Shown here piece after piece: positions 7,766 through 15,871 of a stretch of 34,160 nucleotides of DNA. Within the stretch, counting starts at the first letter, position 1. The number at the start of each line of letters is the position of its first letter. This DNA is from Anaerococcus sp. Its GTDB lineage: Bacteria > Bacillota > Clostridia > Tissierellales > Peptoniphilaceae. Under the pieces are notes generated by a model. It ran no database searches. It was not told where the DNA came from and was given only the letters and a program-made list of their open reading frames with translations. A program made the translations under genes and the position numbers. The stretch is taken from positions 1 to 34,160 of the forward strand of contig NZ_JALEIL010000023.1 in the NCBI RefSeq assembly GCF_022770135.1, written 5' to 3'.

Positions 7766-8212
7766 ATGATTATTAAAAACTTAGAAGAATTAAAAAAATT
7801 TGCTTATAAATTCGCGCATCTTTTAAAGGAGGGCGATGTTATAAATCTTAAGGGAGCCATGGGAGCAGGAAAGACAACTCTAACAGGCTATATATCAGAG
7901 TATTTTGCCATAGAGGACTCTTCTTCTCCAACCTTTGCTATAGTAAATATCTATGAGGGGGATAAGAAGATTTATCACTTGGACCTTTATAGATTTGATG
8001 AGCCAGAAGAGATTTTTGATATAGATTTCGAGGAGTATTTCTATCCAGAAGATGCCATAACAATACTAGAATGGGCAGAAAATGTAAGGCCTTACTTGCC
8101 TGAAGATATGATAGATATAAGGATAGAAAAACTAGGAGAAAATGAGAGAGAGATTACAATTGACTCTGGGTCAATTAGAGGAAGTGAAATAAATGAATAT
8201 TTTAGCAATTGA
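7766..8212 (+). CDS. tsaE: tRNA t6A biosynthesis ATPase TsaE
   Basis: 148 residues, usual for TsaE (YjeE). It is the P-loop ATPase partner of TsaB and TsaD in making N6-threonylcarbamoyl-adenosine at position 37 of ANN-decoding tRNAs. Walker A is GAMGAGKTTL (about 31-40), SSPTFAIVNIY is the conserved switch-like segment, HLDLYRF the Walker-B-like strand, and ILEWAENV is typical. It is the first gene of the t6A operon and overlaps tsaB by 20 bases. The full set tsaE-tsaB-rimI-tsaD is contiguous here; tsaC/sua5 is not in the window. Confidence 0.96.
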   Translation: MIIKNLEELKKFAYKFAHLLKEGDVINLKGAMGAGKTTLTGYISEYFAIEDSSSPTFAIVNIYEGDKKIYHLDLYRFDEPEEIFDIDFEEYFYPEDAITILEWAENVRPYLPEDMIDIRIEKLGENEREITIDSGSIRGSEINEYFSN

Positions 8213-8885
8213 TACATCTACAATGATATCGACCGTTACTGTATCAGATGGGGCAGAGATTATTGGAGATTTTAATGTAAACCAACAAAAAACTCATAGC
8301 GAATCCCTGGTTCCAATGATTGAGACCTTATTAAATCTTTTGGGAATGAAGGTAGCAGATATAGACAAGTTCGTTATCAGCAAGGGACCAGGTTCTTTTA
8401 CAGGCCTTAGGATTGGGATGACTATAGCAAAGACCTTGGCCCAAGCTACAGGGAAGGATCTTGTCGCCATATCAACCCTCCTAGCCCTTGCTAACAATTC
8501 GTCTTCAGCTAGATTAAAGGTCCCAATGATAGATGCTAGGGGTAATAGAGTCTATGCGGCAGTATATGATGAAAACTTTAATGAAGTTATTAGGGAAGAT
8601 TTGTATACCATAGATGACTTTGCAAGTAGGGTTAATAACCTAGCACGAGAAGTTGAGCTTATTGGAACTTTGAATGAAAAATATGAGGATAAGTTTGATA
8701 AGGCTACAAGCCTTCCTTTAAATTTCAATAATTCTATAGGAAGGTCCCTGGTTAAGATTGCCATAGAAGAAGACTTTCCTAGAAAAGAACTTTACGAGAT
8801 TGTCCCAAACTACCTTAGAGCCAGTCAGGCAGAAAGAGAGTTAGCCAAAAATGATAAGAAGAATGGAAATAAAGGACGCCGATAG
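8193..8885 (+). CDS. tsaB: tRNA t6A biosynthesis protein TsaB
   Basis: 230 residues of the ASKHA fold. The N-terminus ILAIDTSTMISTVTV and the block VISKGPGSFTGLRIGMTIAKTLA are diagnostic of TsaB (YeaZ), the inactive TsaD paralogue that forms the TsaBD heterodimer. It lacks the TsaD metal-binding HxxxH, as expected. It starts inside tsaE, with GAGGAA about 9 bases before its ATG, and overlaps rimI by 35 bases, an unusually long overlap. It acts in the cytoplasm with TsaE and TsaD. Confidence 0.95.
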   Translation: MNILAIDTSTMISTVTVSDGAEIIGDFNVNQQKTHSESLVPMIETLLNLLGMKVADIDKFVISKGPGSFTGLRIGMTIAKTLAQATGKDLVAISTLLALANNSSSARLKVPMIDARGNRVYAAVYDENFNEVIREDLYTIDDFASRVNNLAREVELIGTLNEKYEDKFDKATSLPLNFNNSIGRSLVKIAIEEDFPRKELYEIVPNYLRASQAERELAKNDKKNGNKGRR

Positions 8886-9291
8886 GGTTTACGAGATTGA
8901 AAATGCTTCATTCTTTGAACCATGGACAAAGAAGAATCTTATAAAAGAGCTTACTGCCAATTCGTTCTTAAACCACTATGTATATGAGCTAGATGGCGAG
9001 ATAGTAGGCTTTTACATAGCGAGCAAGGTCCTAGACCTAGTAGAAATCTTTACCATAGCAGTAGATGAAGCTTACAGAAAGCGTGGTATCGGTAAAGAAC
9101 TTTTATCTCATCTTATAGAAAAAAGTAAGGAGAGCGGAGCTAGGGAAATTTGGCTAGAAGTTTCTGTCAAAAACTTTAAGGCTATAGGACTTTACGAAAA
9201 ATTTGGCTTTGAAAAAGATGGCATCAGGAAAAACTATTATCAGAAATTGGGAGAAGATGCCTATAATATGAAAAGGAAATTATATGAGTGA
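8851..9291 (+). CDS. rimI: Ribosomal-protein-alanine N-acetyltransferase RimI
   Basis: 146 residues, one GNAT domain. The acetyl-CoA pyrophosphate loop is seen as EAYRKRGIGKELLSHL (R/Q-x-x-G-x-G/A), followed by EVSVKNFKAIGLYEKFGFEKDGIRKNYY, the conserved C-terminal block of RimI. RimI acetylates the N-terminal alanine of ribosomal protein S18 in Escherichia coli; many Firmicutes copies sit between tsaB and tsaD as here. The start at ATG 8851 gives the typical MIRRMEIKDADRVYEIE N-terminus and a 35-base overlap with tsaB. It overlaps tsaD by 8 bases. Confidence 0.92.
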   Translation: MIRRMEIKDADRVYEIENASFFEPWTKKNLIKELTANSFLNHYVYELDGEIVGFYIASKVLDLVEIFTIAVDEAYRKRGIGKELLSHLIEKSKESGAREIWLEVSVKNFKAIGLYEKFGFEKDGIRKNYYQKLGEDAYNMKRKLYE

Positions 9292-10294
9292 TTTTTATAC
9301 AATGGGAATCGAGACAAGCTGTGACGATAGTTCTGTGGCGATTCTCAAAAACGATAGAGAAGTATTGGTGAACTTGATATCATCACAGATTGATATTCAC
9401 GCGCTTTTCGGAGGAGTTGTGCCAGAGATTGCAAGTAGAAAGCACCTTGAGGCTATAAATCCCCTCATAGAAAAGGCCCTAGCCGATACTAACTTAAGCT
9501 ACGAAGATATAGACCTTATATCAGTAACTAAGGGACCGGGACTTATGGGATCGCTTTTGGTTGGGATTTCTGCAGCCAAGGGCCTATCTCTTGCGACAAA
9601 TACACCTTTGATTGGAGCCAATCACATGCAAGGACATATTTGTGCCAACTATTTGTCAAACAAGGACTTAGAACCTCCCTTTATAAGTCTAGTAGTATCT
9701 GGAGGCCATACCTATCTATGTAAGGTAAATTCTTATACTGACTATGAAGTTATCGGAAAAACCTTGGATGATGCAGCAGGAGAGTCCTTTGATAAAGTCG
9801 CAAGAAAGATAGGACTTGGATATCCAGGAGGGCCAAAGATCGATAAGCTTGCCAAGGAAGGTAATAAAGACGCTATAGACTTTCCTAGGGTAATGCTAGA
9901 GAAGGGGTCCTACGATTTTTCCTTCTCAGGTCTTAAGACAGCAGTCCTAAACTACGCCCACAAGCTTGAACAAAGGGGCGAAGAAGTAAATAAGGCTGAC
10001 CTTGCGGCGAGCTTTCAAGAAGCGGTTGTCGATGTCTTGGTAGATAAGTCCATGATGCTTCTTAAAGAAACAGGCCTTAAGACTCTAGCTGTAAGTGGGG
10101 GAGTTGCTGCAAACTCCAGACTTAAGGAAAGACTTAAGGAAGAGTGCGACAAGGAAGGAATCAAATTCTATCATCCATCTGTAATCTTGTGCACGGACAA
10201 TGCGGCTATGATTGCTATGGCAGGTTACTTAAACTATAAAAATGGAGCTGTAGACGATAATTTCATGAAAGTCTACCCGAATTTGGAATTATGA
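9284..10294 (+). CDS. tsaD: tRNA N6-adenosine threonylcarbamoyltransferase TsaD
   Basis: 336 residues, full length. It transfers the threonylcarbamoyl group from its adenylate to A37 of tRNA. Visible signatures are GIETSCDDSSVAIL, the metal-binding segment VPEIASRKHLEAI with GANHMQGHI (HMQGH is the Kae1/TsaD ligand motif), SGGHTYL, LDDAAGESFDKVARKIGLGYPGGP, and AVSGGVAANSRLRE-like AVSGGVAANSRL. It is complete with no missing residue noted. It overlaps rimI and is followed after one base by a small membrane gene. Confidence 0.97.
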   Translation: MSDFYTMGIETSCDDSSVAILKNDREVLVNLISSQIDIHALFGGVVPEIASRKHLEAINPLIEKALADTNLSYEDIDLISVTKGPGLMGSLLVGISAAKGLSLATNTPLIGANHMQGHICANYLSNKDLEPPFISLVVSGGHTYLCKVNSYTDYEVIGKTLDDAAGESFDKVARKIGLGYPGGPKIDKLAKEGNKDAIDFPRVMLEKGSYDFSFSGLKTAVLNYAHKLEQRGEEVNKADLAASFQEAVVDVLVDKSMMLLKETGLKTLAVSGGVAANSRLKERLKEECDKEGIKFYHPSVILCTDNAAMIAMAGYLNYKNGAVDDNFMKVYPNLEL

Positions 10295-10295
10295 T

Positions 10296-10649
10296 ATGCG
10301 AAAGAGAAATAAGAGAGAAAGAAATCTCATAAAAAGATACAACAATCTAGTAAAGCTAAGCAGCCTCTTATACTTTTTGGCAGGATGCGGAGTCCTTGCC
10401 TTCGGCATTTATTATAGGGAGATTTTTGAAATAGTTTTCGGGGTCTTTGCCCTAGTATTTTCCTTCGCCAATCTTAAAAACAAAAACTATAGCCAAGCCT
10501 CTATCAGAAGACTTGAACAGAACAGACTTTCTTTTATTATAGTATTTATCATAATATATTCTCTGGTAAATCCTATCGGAAATATCCCCCTACTCTATGA
10601 TCTCTACAAGAGAGATTTGGTATTAAACGGAGGATTTCTAGATGAATAA
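10296..10649 (+). CDS. Small integral membrane protein of unknown function
   Basis: 117 residues, not recognised. A very basic N-terminus (MRKRNKRERNLIKRY) is followed by three likely membrane segments near 20-38, 41-59 and 79-93. The basic start suggests the N-terminus stays in the cytoplasm. It begins one base after the tsaD stop and overlaps the lipoprotein gene by 8 bases, so it is co-expressed with both. Membrane topology is the only property that can be stated. It could assist the downstream S41 lipoprotein, but that is only a context guess. Confidence 0.7.
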   Translation: MRKRNKRERNLIKRYNNLVKLSSLLYFLAGCGVLAFGIYYREIFEIVFGVFALVFSFANLKNKNYSQASIRRLEQNRLSFIIVFIIIYSLVNPIGNIPLLYDLYKRDLVLNGGFLDE

Positions 10650-12042
10650 GAAATTTAAGCTTCTCATTATCTTCTTGTCATTAATTATAATGACTTCATG
10701 CGTTGGTAGAAGGCTTGATTCTATGAAGAGCAAAAGGGCCATGAGAGAGTACGATAACTCAGGAATTATCCTTTCTGATGGGAGCTTCTTTCCAGACAAG
10801 ATTACGGGATTTACAGTAGATGAGTACTTAAAGTGGTATAAGAGCTTAGATGAGCCCCTAAGACTTCAAGTTCCAAAGGCACAAAGACCTAAGGAATTGA
10901 CAAAGGAAGAAAGACTAGAAGATTTCGATTATTTCTTCAACCAAATCCAAAACAACTACCCCTTCTTTGGAGTTTTGAAAAGAAAACACAATATTGACTT
11001 TCTAAACAATTATGATAAATACAAGAAGATGGTAGAAGGCTGTGAAAACGACGAAGACTTTAGGAAGGTCATGGAAGAGATTTGTGGAGATTTAAGGAAT
11101 AATCATACAAGAATTGCCGATAAGGCCTATGTAGAAAAGACCCTCCTCTACTTCTCAAAAAACTGGAAGTCACCTTCGATTTATTATGAATTTTTAAATC
11201 TAAATAGGCAGGTCGTAAGAAATAGGTATGGCCTAGAAGGGGTTCAAAGCGATGTAGATAGCCCCCTAGGTCTTTCTAGAAGATCAGCACTTTTTGATAA
11301 GGATACTACAGCAAATCTTGAATTTGAAGAAGCAAGCGATGATATAGCAATCCTTAGGGTAAAGTCCATGGCTGGAAGTGAGAAATATACAGAAGACCTC
11401 AAGCTTCTAAAAGAATTTCTTAAAAACAAACACCTATATAAAGCCCTTGCAATTGATATAAGGGGAAATGCTGGAGGTAATATGGAATATTGGCAAAACT
11501 TCCTTCTCCCAAAGCTTATAACTGGGCCCAAAACTGTAACAAACAAGCTCTTTTTCAAAGAGTCCAACCAGGCCAAGCTCATGTTTGCCGACGATAGATA
11601 CAATGTCGAAAGGCTTTCCAATGTAGATATATCTGCTATTAAACTCGATAACGAAGAAGACCTTAAGCGCTTTGACTTTTATATGAAGGATATAATCACA
11701 GTAAATCCTGACACTTCAAATAAGGATTATGGTTTTGATGGATCTATGTACCTACTAGTAGACGCAAATGTCTTCTCGGCAGCAGAAGGTTTCGCCAACT
11801 TCATGAAATATTCAAATACGGCAACCCTTATTGGAAACACTACTGGGGGAGATGGGATAACCCTTGGAGTGATTAATTCTGTAATGCCTAACTCAGGTCT
11901 TGTATTCACCTACACCAATACCCTAGGCTATGATCCAGCAGGGAAAATCAACGAGGAAAATCCAACGACTCCGGATATTATATCGAACTCCTACAGGGAC
12001 AGTCTAACTACTATAGACCAGCTATTAGGAGCTAAGGAGTAA
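10642..12042 (+). CDS. S41-family (tail-specific protease-like) peptidase lipoprotein
   Basis: 466 residues. A short signal peptide ends in a lipobox MTSC (Cys20), so the protein is probably anchored outside the membrane. An N-terminal helical region (about 85-160) leads into an S41 peptidase core: AIDIRGNAGGN (about 270-280) and LLVDANVFSAAEGFA, with candidate nucleophile Ser379, and TTGGDG after it. No PDZ domain is seen between them, unlike classical CtpA, so it resembles the PDZ-less S41 group. Substrate is unknown. It is the last gene of the t6A operon and a strong terminator follows. SD GGAGGA lies about 9 bases before the ATG. Confidence 0.85.
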   Translation: MNKKFKLLIIFLSLIIMTSCVGRRLDSMKSKRAMREYDNSGIILSDGSFFPDKITGFTVDEYLKWYKSLDEPLRLQVPKAQRPKELTKEERLEDFDYFFNQIQNNYPFFGVLKRKHNIDFLNNYDKYKKMVEGCENDEDFRKVMEEICGDLRNNHTRIADKAYVEKTLLYFSKNWKSPSIYYEFLNLNRQVVRNRYGLEGVQSDVDSPLGLSRRSALFDKDTTANLEFEEASDDIAILRVKSMAGSEKYTEDLKLLKEFLKNKHLYKALAIDIRGNAGGNMEYWQNFLLPKLITGPKTVTNKLFFKESNQAKLMFADDRYNVERLSNVDISAIKLDNEEDLKRFDFYMKDIITVNPDTSNKDYGFDGSMYLLVDANVFSAAEGFANFMKYSNTATLIGNTTGGDGITLGVINSVMPNSGLVFTYTNTLGYDPAGKINEENPTTPDIISNSYRDSLTTIDQLLGAKE

Positions 12043-12047
12043 ATAAG

Positions 12048-12080
12048 CTTCCAGGATAAATTTTTGTCTTGGAAGTTTTT
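12048..12080 (+). terminator. Rho-independent terminator after the S41 lipoprotein
   Basis: CTTCCAGGA (12048-12056), a loop of 10 bases, TCTTGGAAG (12067-12075), then TTTTT. The stem is nine pairs with one G-U. Confidence 0.85.
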
Positions 12081-12090
12081 CTTTTAGAAA

Positions 12091-12119
12091 TTGACTAGTA
12101 ATAAATTTGTATGTATTAT
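12091..12119 (+). promoter_or_regulatory. Promoter of glutamate dehydrogenase
   Basis: TTGACT (12091-12096), 17 bases, TATTAT (12114-12119), 30 bases before the start codon. A near-consensus element, in line with a strongly expressed catabolic enzyme. Confidence 0.75.
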
Positions 12120-12149
12120 TATTAATAGAAAACTAATTAAGGAGCTAAT

Positions 12150-13421
12150 ATGAGTGAGAAATTAGATATATTAGAAGCTACTAGAGATAGGTACAAGAAG
12201 GCTTGTGATAAGCTTAAACTAGATCCTTCTGTCTTTGAAATATTAAAAGAGCCAGAAAGACTCTTAGAAGTTGCTATTACTGTAAAGATGGATGACGGAA
12301 AGACCAAGGTATTTAAGGCCTTTAGGTCAGCCCATTCTTCTGCCCTAGGTCCATCCAAGGGCGGGATAAGATTTGATAAAAATGTGACAAGAGAAGAAGT
12401 GATGGCTCTTTCTATGATGATGAGCATCAAGGTTGCTCTTTTGGGCCTTCCTTTAGGAGGAGGTAAGGGTGGGGTCATTGTAGATCCTAAAGAGCTTTCT
12501 GAAAGAGAAATCGAAAGCCTCTCACGTGGTTTTGTCCGTGCTACTAATAATTATTTAGGAAGTAGAATAGATATTCCAGCTCCTGATGTAAACACAAACG
12601 CCAAGATTATGGGTTATTTCATCGATGAATATATAGCCCTAAATGAGGGAAGGGAAGATATTGCGACCTTTACAGGAAAGCCACTTGCCCTCGGAGGATC
12701 TTTTGCAAGAGATCAGGCGACAGGTTTTGGTGTAGCCCTTGCTGTAAAATACGCTTACGAGAGAAAAAATGAGAGCCTAAATGGAAAAACTTTTATATGC
12801 CAAGGTTTTGGTAATGTAGGCTACTTTGCCGCCAAATACATGTCTGAATTTGGAGCAAGGCTAATCGCTGTAAATGCAAGTGATAGAGAAGCTCCTTCAG
12901 GTTCTTCTGCAATTATTAATGAAGATGGCTTAGATGTGGAAGCTTTAAGGAAATTAAAAGAAGATGGTGCTTCAGTCCTAGACTATGACGATTCTACAAA
13001 GATTAGTAACGAAGAATTCTTTGCCCTAGACACAGATATAATTCTTCCTTGCGCCCTAGAAAATGTGATTACAGAAAAAATCGCAAAGACTATAAAGGCC
13101 AAGGTCATATCAGAGGGAGCAAATGGTCCAACAACTCCAGGTGGAGCACAAGTCCTAGAAGATAAGGGAGTTATTCTAATACCAGATATCATGGCCAACT
13201 CCGGCGGAGTCCTAGTAAGTCATTACGAATGGATCCAAAACCAAATTGGATATTATTTTGACTATACCAAGGTTAAGGATAAGGAAGAAGGAGATCTGCT
13301 TAGGGTCTTTGAAAGAATCTTCGATATGGCAGAAGATGAAAATGTCGATTTGAGGGAGGCTTCCTTTATGGTGGCAATCAAATCCATGGCAGAAGCCCTC
13401 AAGTATAAAGGAAGATATTAA
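12150..13421 (+). CDS. Glutamate dehydrogenase (Glu/Leu/Phe/Val family)
   Basis: 423 residues, typical of the short hexameric GDH group (RocG/GudB-like). It oxidatively deaminates glutamate to 2-oxoglutarate and ammonium. The substrate/catalytic blocks HSSALGPSKGGIRF and LGLPLGGGKGGVIVDPK contain the conserved lysines, and APDVNT follows. The Rossmann cofactor domain has CQGFGNVGYFAAKYM (G-x-G-N-V/A-G). EGANGPTTPGGAQVLEDKGV and NSGGVLVSHYEWIQN are normal. It is transcribed alone between its own promoter and terminator. The direction and NAD versus NADP preference are not clear from sequence; in an amino-acid-fermenting anaerobe it is probably catabolic. An amino-acid specificity other than glutamate is possible but less likely. 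SD AAGGAG. Confidence 0.94.
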   Translation: MSEKLDILEATRDRYKKACDKLKLDPSVFEILKEPERLLEVAITVKMDDGKTKVFKAFRSAHSSALGPSKGGIRFDKNVTREEVMALSMMMSIKVALLGLPLGGGKGGVIVDPKELSEREIESLSRGFVRATNNYLGSRIDIPAPDVNTNAKIMGYFIDEYIALNEGREDIATFTGKPLALGGSFARDQATGFGVALAVKYAYERKNESLNGKTFICQGFGNVGYFAAKYMSEFGARLIAVNASDREAPSGSSAIINEDGLDVEALRKLKEDGASVLDYDDSTKISNEEFFALDTDIILPCALENVITEKIAKTIKAKVISEGANGPTTPGGAQVLEDKGVILIPDIMANSGGVLVSHYEWIQNQIGYYFDYTKVKDKEEGDLLRVFERIFDMAEDENVDLREASFMVAIKSMAEALKYKGRY

Positions 13422-13427
13422 ATTAAT

Positions 13428-13450
13428 AAGGGAGCTTAGGCTCCTTTTTT
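13428..13450 (+). terminator. Rho-independent terminator after glutamate dehydrogenase
   Basis: AAGGGAGC, loop TTAG, GCTCCTTTTTT. The stem is five G-C-rich pairs extended by G-U and A-T pairs into the T-run. Confidence 0.85.
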
Positions 13451-13471
13451 CTTTAAGATCAAACCTTCATC

Positions 13472-13499
13472 TTGTAGGAGTATTTATTTCGAATATAAT
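13472..13499 (+). promoter_or_regulatory. Promoter of the LCP gene
   Basis: TTGTAG (13472-13477), 16 bases, perfect TATAAT (13494-13499), about 43 bases before the start codon. Confidence 0.65.
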
Positions 13500-13541
13500 A
13501 GTAGGTAGGAAAGTTTTACTAAAATTAGATAAGGAATTATA

Positions 13542-14753
13542 ATGAGGATAAAAAGATTTTTGGCTATAGTTTTTGTCGCCATAATTGCTTATTTTGGATC
13601 TAATACCATACTTAATAAGCTGGAGAATAATGAACTTAAGAAAACTTATGGTGATGATTTCTCTTTTGATGACGATGCTATAGGAAGTAATGAACACGAA
13701 CACCTATTTTTGCTTGTAGGAGTTGATAAGAACTCAGACGATGATGACAATGACGATTTTACTAGGACAGATACCATAATGTTAGTTAAGGCTAATACTG
13801 AAACAGGAAAAATCGACATCCTATCTATTCCAAGAGACTCCAGGGTAAAGATTAGACAAGAGTTCGATAAGGTAAACCACGCCCACGCCTTTGGTGGAAT
13901 AGAGCTTACTATCCAGACCTTAAGGAATTTCCTAGGCCTTGATATTGACTATTACGTTCAGGTAAACTACAAGGCTGTGGAAAATATAATAGATGCTCTA
14001 GGAGGGGTGGATTTCGATGTTCCTAAGGGAGTTTCGATAGACGTAGGAAGCCTTAAGATTAGAGAAGGGATGAATCACTTCGACGGCCAACACGCCCTAT
14101 GGTACCTAAGAACTAGGAAAATTTATGAAAACGGAGATATAGGAAGAGTTGAGGCCCAACAAGGATTTATGAAGGCCATGGTAGATCAAATAGTAGCAAA
14201 GTCAGAAAAAATCAATCTAACGACCTTTGCAACTAACTACCTAAAATACGTAAAGACCAACCTTCCTATGGGAGTTCTAATGGATTTGACCAACAACATT
14301 GACAAGTTTTCATCAGATCAGGTCTCAACCTTTACAGTTCCAGGCAGAGAGCAAACAATTGAAGGAACTAGCTATTATCTACCAGAATTTGAGAAGACTT
14401 GGAGATTGGTAGACAAGGAATTTCAAAACTTTAAGCTTAAAAATTGGGACAGGACCAAGGCGGGTATAGATGAGGATGGTAATATCCTAGATGGAAGAAA
14501 AAATCAAGTCGAAGAAGATCCAGTTCCACAGGCAGAAGTAGAGGCCCCTGTTAGGCAAGAAATAATAGAAGATACCGAACCACATTACTATGAACCAGCC
14601 CCTAGCTATGAGTACGAATATTATGAGCCAGAATATGTAGAAGAAGAGGTAGAAGAGGCTGCTCCTGAAGAAGCTCCTAAAGAAAAGGAAGAAAGTCCAA
14701 AGGAAACTGAGGAAAAGGTAGAAAAGTCTGATACTAGTGATAAAGATGAATGA
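13542..14753 (+). CDS. LytR-CpsA-Psr (LCP) family cell-wall glycopolymer ligase
   Basis: 403 residues. A short cytoplasmic start and one membrane anchor (about 4-20) are followed by an outside LCP domain (about 50-260): FLLVGVDKN, RTDTIMLVKANTETGKIDILSIPRDSRV, HAHAFGGIELTIQTLRNFLGL, IDALGGVDFDVP, HALWYLRTRK and GDIGRVEAQQGFMKAM. LCP enzymes transfer polymers from undecaprenyl pyrophosphate to peptidoglycan; the arginines in SIPRDSR and LRTR contact the lipid pyrophosphate. The last ~85 residues form a low-complexity acidic tail rich in Glu, Pro and Tyr (YEYEYYEPEY), outside the membrane and unusual for the family. The IPP isomerase gene follows 10 bases downstream. Confidence 0.93.
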   Translation: MRIKRFLAIVFVAIIAYFGSNTILNKLENNELKKTYGDDFSFDDDAIGSNEHEHLFLLVGVDKNSDDDDNDDFTRTDTIMLVKANTETGKIDILSIPRDSRVKIRQEFDKVNHAHAFGGIELTIQTLRNFLGLDIDYYVQVNYKAVENIIDALGGVDFDVPKGVSIDVGSLKIREGMNHFDGQHALWYLRTRKIYENGDIGRVEAQQGFMKAMVDQIVAKSEKINLTTFATNYLKYVKTNLPMGVLMDLTNNIDKFSSDQVSTFTVPGREQTIEGTSYYLPEFEKTWRLVDKEFQNFKLKNWDRTKAGIDEDGNILDGRKNQVEEDPVPQAEVEAPVRQEIIEDTEPHYYEPAPSYEYEYYEPEYVEEEVEEAAPEEAPKEKEESPKETEEKVEKSDTSDKDE

Positions 14754-14763
14754 TAGGTGGGAA

Positions 14764-15774
14764 ATGGAAGATAGAAGACGAAGAAAAGATGAACATATAG
14801 AAAATTATCTCAAAAGTGAAATCATAACAAATACTTTGCTAGAAGATATCTACATTGAACACAACGCTCTTTCTGATGTGAATATGGAAGAGATTGATAC
14901 TTCAATAGAATTTCTAGGAAGAATTATATCCATGCCCCTTATGGTTAACGCCATGACAGGAGGAGGGGAAGCAGGAAGTGATATCAACGAAGACCTTTCC
15001 TCAATTTGTGAGAGCCTAGGGATCCCTATGGCCTCAGGCAGTGAAGCCATAGCCATAAAGGATGCGGAAAGTCGTGATTCCTTCACACTCCTTAAGGATA
15101 AGGATATAATAAAAATTGGAAATCTAGGATCAGAGAGAAGCCTTGAAGATTTTATCTTCGCCAAAGACTTGATAGGTGCAGATATTATGCAAGTTCACCT
15201 AAACATAGCCCAGGAGCTAGTCATGCCAGAAGGAGATAGGGACTTTAAGGGACTTGGTGAAAACATTAGAAATCTTGTAGAAAATCTTGATACTCCTATA
15301 ATAGTAAAAGAAACAGGATCAGGAATTTCTAAAAGTGTCGCCAAAAAGCTTCTAGATATGGGAGTAGAATACATCGATGTAGCCGGAAAGGGTGGAACCA
15401 ATTTCATAGAGATTGAAGATTTAAGAGATGTGGAAACAGACTTTTCTGAATTCTACGATTGGGGAATCCCTACAGCGAAGTCTATCATAGATGTAAGAAG
15501 CCTATCGGAAGATGTTTTTATCATTGCATCTGGTGGCCTAAGGAATGCGACAGATATCGTAAAATCAATCATCATAGGAGCGGATATGGCTGCTATGAGC
15601 GGAGAAGTCCTAAGATACCTCCTTCACGGAGGCTACGAAGCTTGTGAAGACTTCCTAAAAGATTTACAATACAAAATAAAAATAATAATGTGCCTACTTG
15701 GAGTCAAAAATATAGAAGAATTAAAGAAAGTTGACTACAAGGTTGTTGGCAGACTTAAACAGCTTTTGGATTAG
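14764..15774 (+). CDS. fni: Type 2 isopentenyl-diphosphate delta-isomerase (FMN-dependent)
   Basis: 336 residues from ATG 14764. I chose this start because RRRRKDEHIENYL then sits at the family's usual N-terminal position and AGGTGG lies just upstream; GTG 14737 and ATG 14746 are in frame but less likely. The enzyme interconverts IPP and DMAPP using reduced FMN. Signatures are PLMVNAMTGG, ASGSEAIA, MQVHLNIAQELVMPEGDRDF, IIVKETGSGIS, VAGKGGTNF and IASGGLRNATDI. It is the likely partner of the ispD/ispF MEP genes 12 kb upstream, helping balance prenyl precursors. Lying after the LCP gene, it may serve undecaprenyl-carrier supply (inference). Confidence 0.95.
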   Translation: MEDRRRRKDEHIENYLKSEIITNTLLEDIYIEHNALSDVNMEEIDTSIEFLGRIISMPLMVNAMTGGGEAGSDINEDLSSICESLGIPMASGSEAIAIKDAESRDSFTLLKDKDIIKIGNLGSERSLEDFIFAKDLIGADIMQVHLNIAQELVMPEGDRDFKGLGENIRNLVENLDTPIIVKETGSGISKSVAKKLLDMGVEYIDVAGKGGTNFIEIEDLRDVETDFSEFYDWGIPTAKSIIDVRSLSEDVFIIASGGLRNATDIVKSIIIGADMAAMSGEVLRYLLHGGYEACEDFLKDLQYKIKIIMCLLGVKNIEELKKVDYKVVGRLKQLLD

Positions 15775-15787
15775 ATAGTTAAATAAG

Positions 15788-15815
15788 CCCTAGCAGAAAT
15801 TGCTAGGGTTTTTTT
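15788..15815 (+). terminator. Rho-independent terminator after fni
   Basis: CCCTAGCA, loop GAAAT, TGCTAGGG, then seven T: a perfect 8-pair stem. Confidence 0.95.
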
Positions 15816-15823
15816 GTTGAGGA

Positions 15824-15860
15824 TTGAAAAGTTTAACTGTTAATGTACAATATATACAGT
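15824..15860 (+). promoter_or_regulatory. Promoter and candidate operator of the GntR-ABC operon
   Basis: TTGAAA (15824-15829), 16 bases, TACAAT (15846-15851). An inverted repeat ACTGT (15836-15840)/ACAGT (15856-15860) brackets the -10 element, and a nested TGTA (15844-15847)/TACA (15855-15858) is present. YtrA-type GntR regulators usually repress their own operon from such a site, so autoregulation is likely. Confidence 0.55.
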
Positions 15861-15871
15861 AGGAGGAAGAA

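Noticed and set aside
15459-15647. ORF track entry of 62 aa inside fni on the same strand
   Set aside because: Out-of-frame shadow of the intact fni gene. It has no ribosome binding site, and its composition (many Lys, Cys, Arg) reflects the wrong frame.
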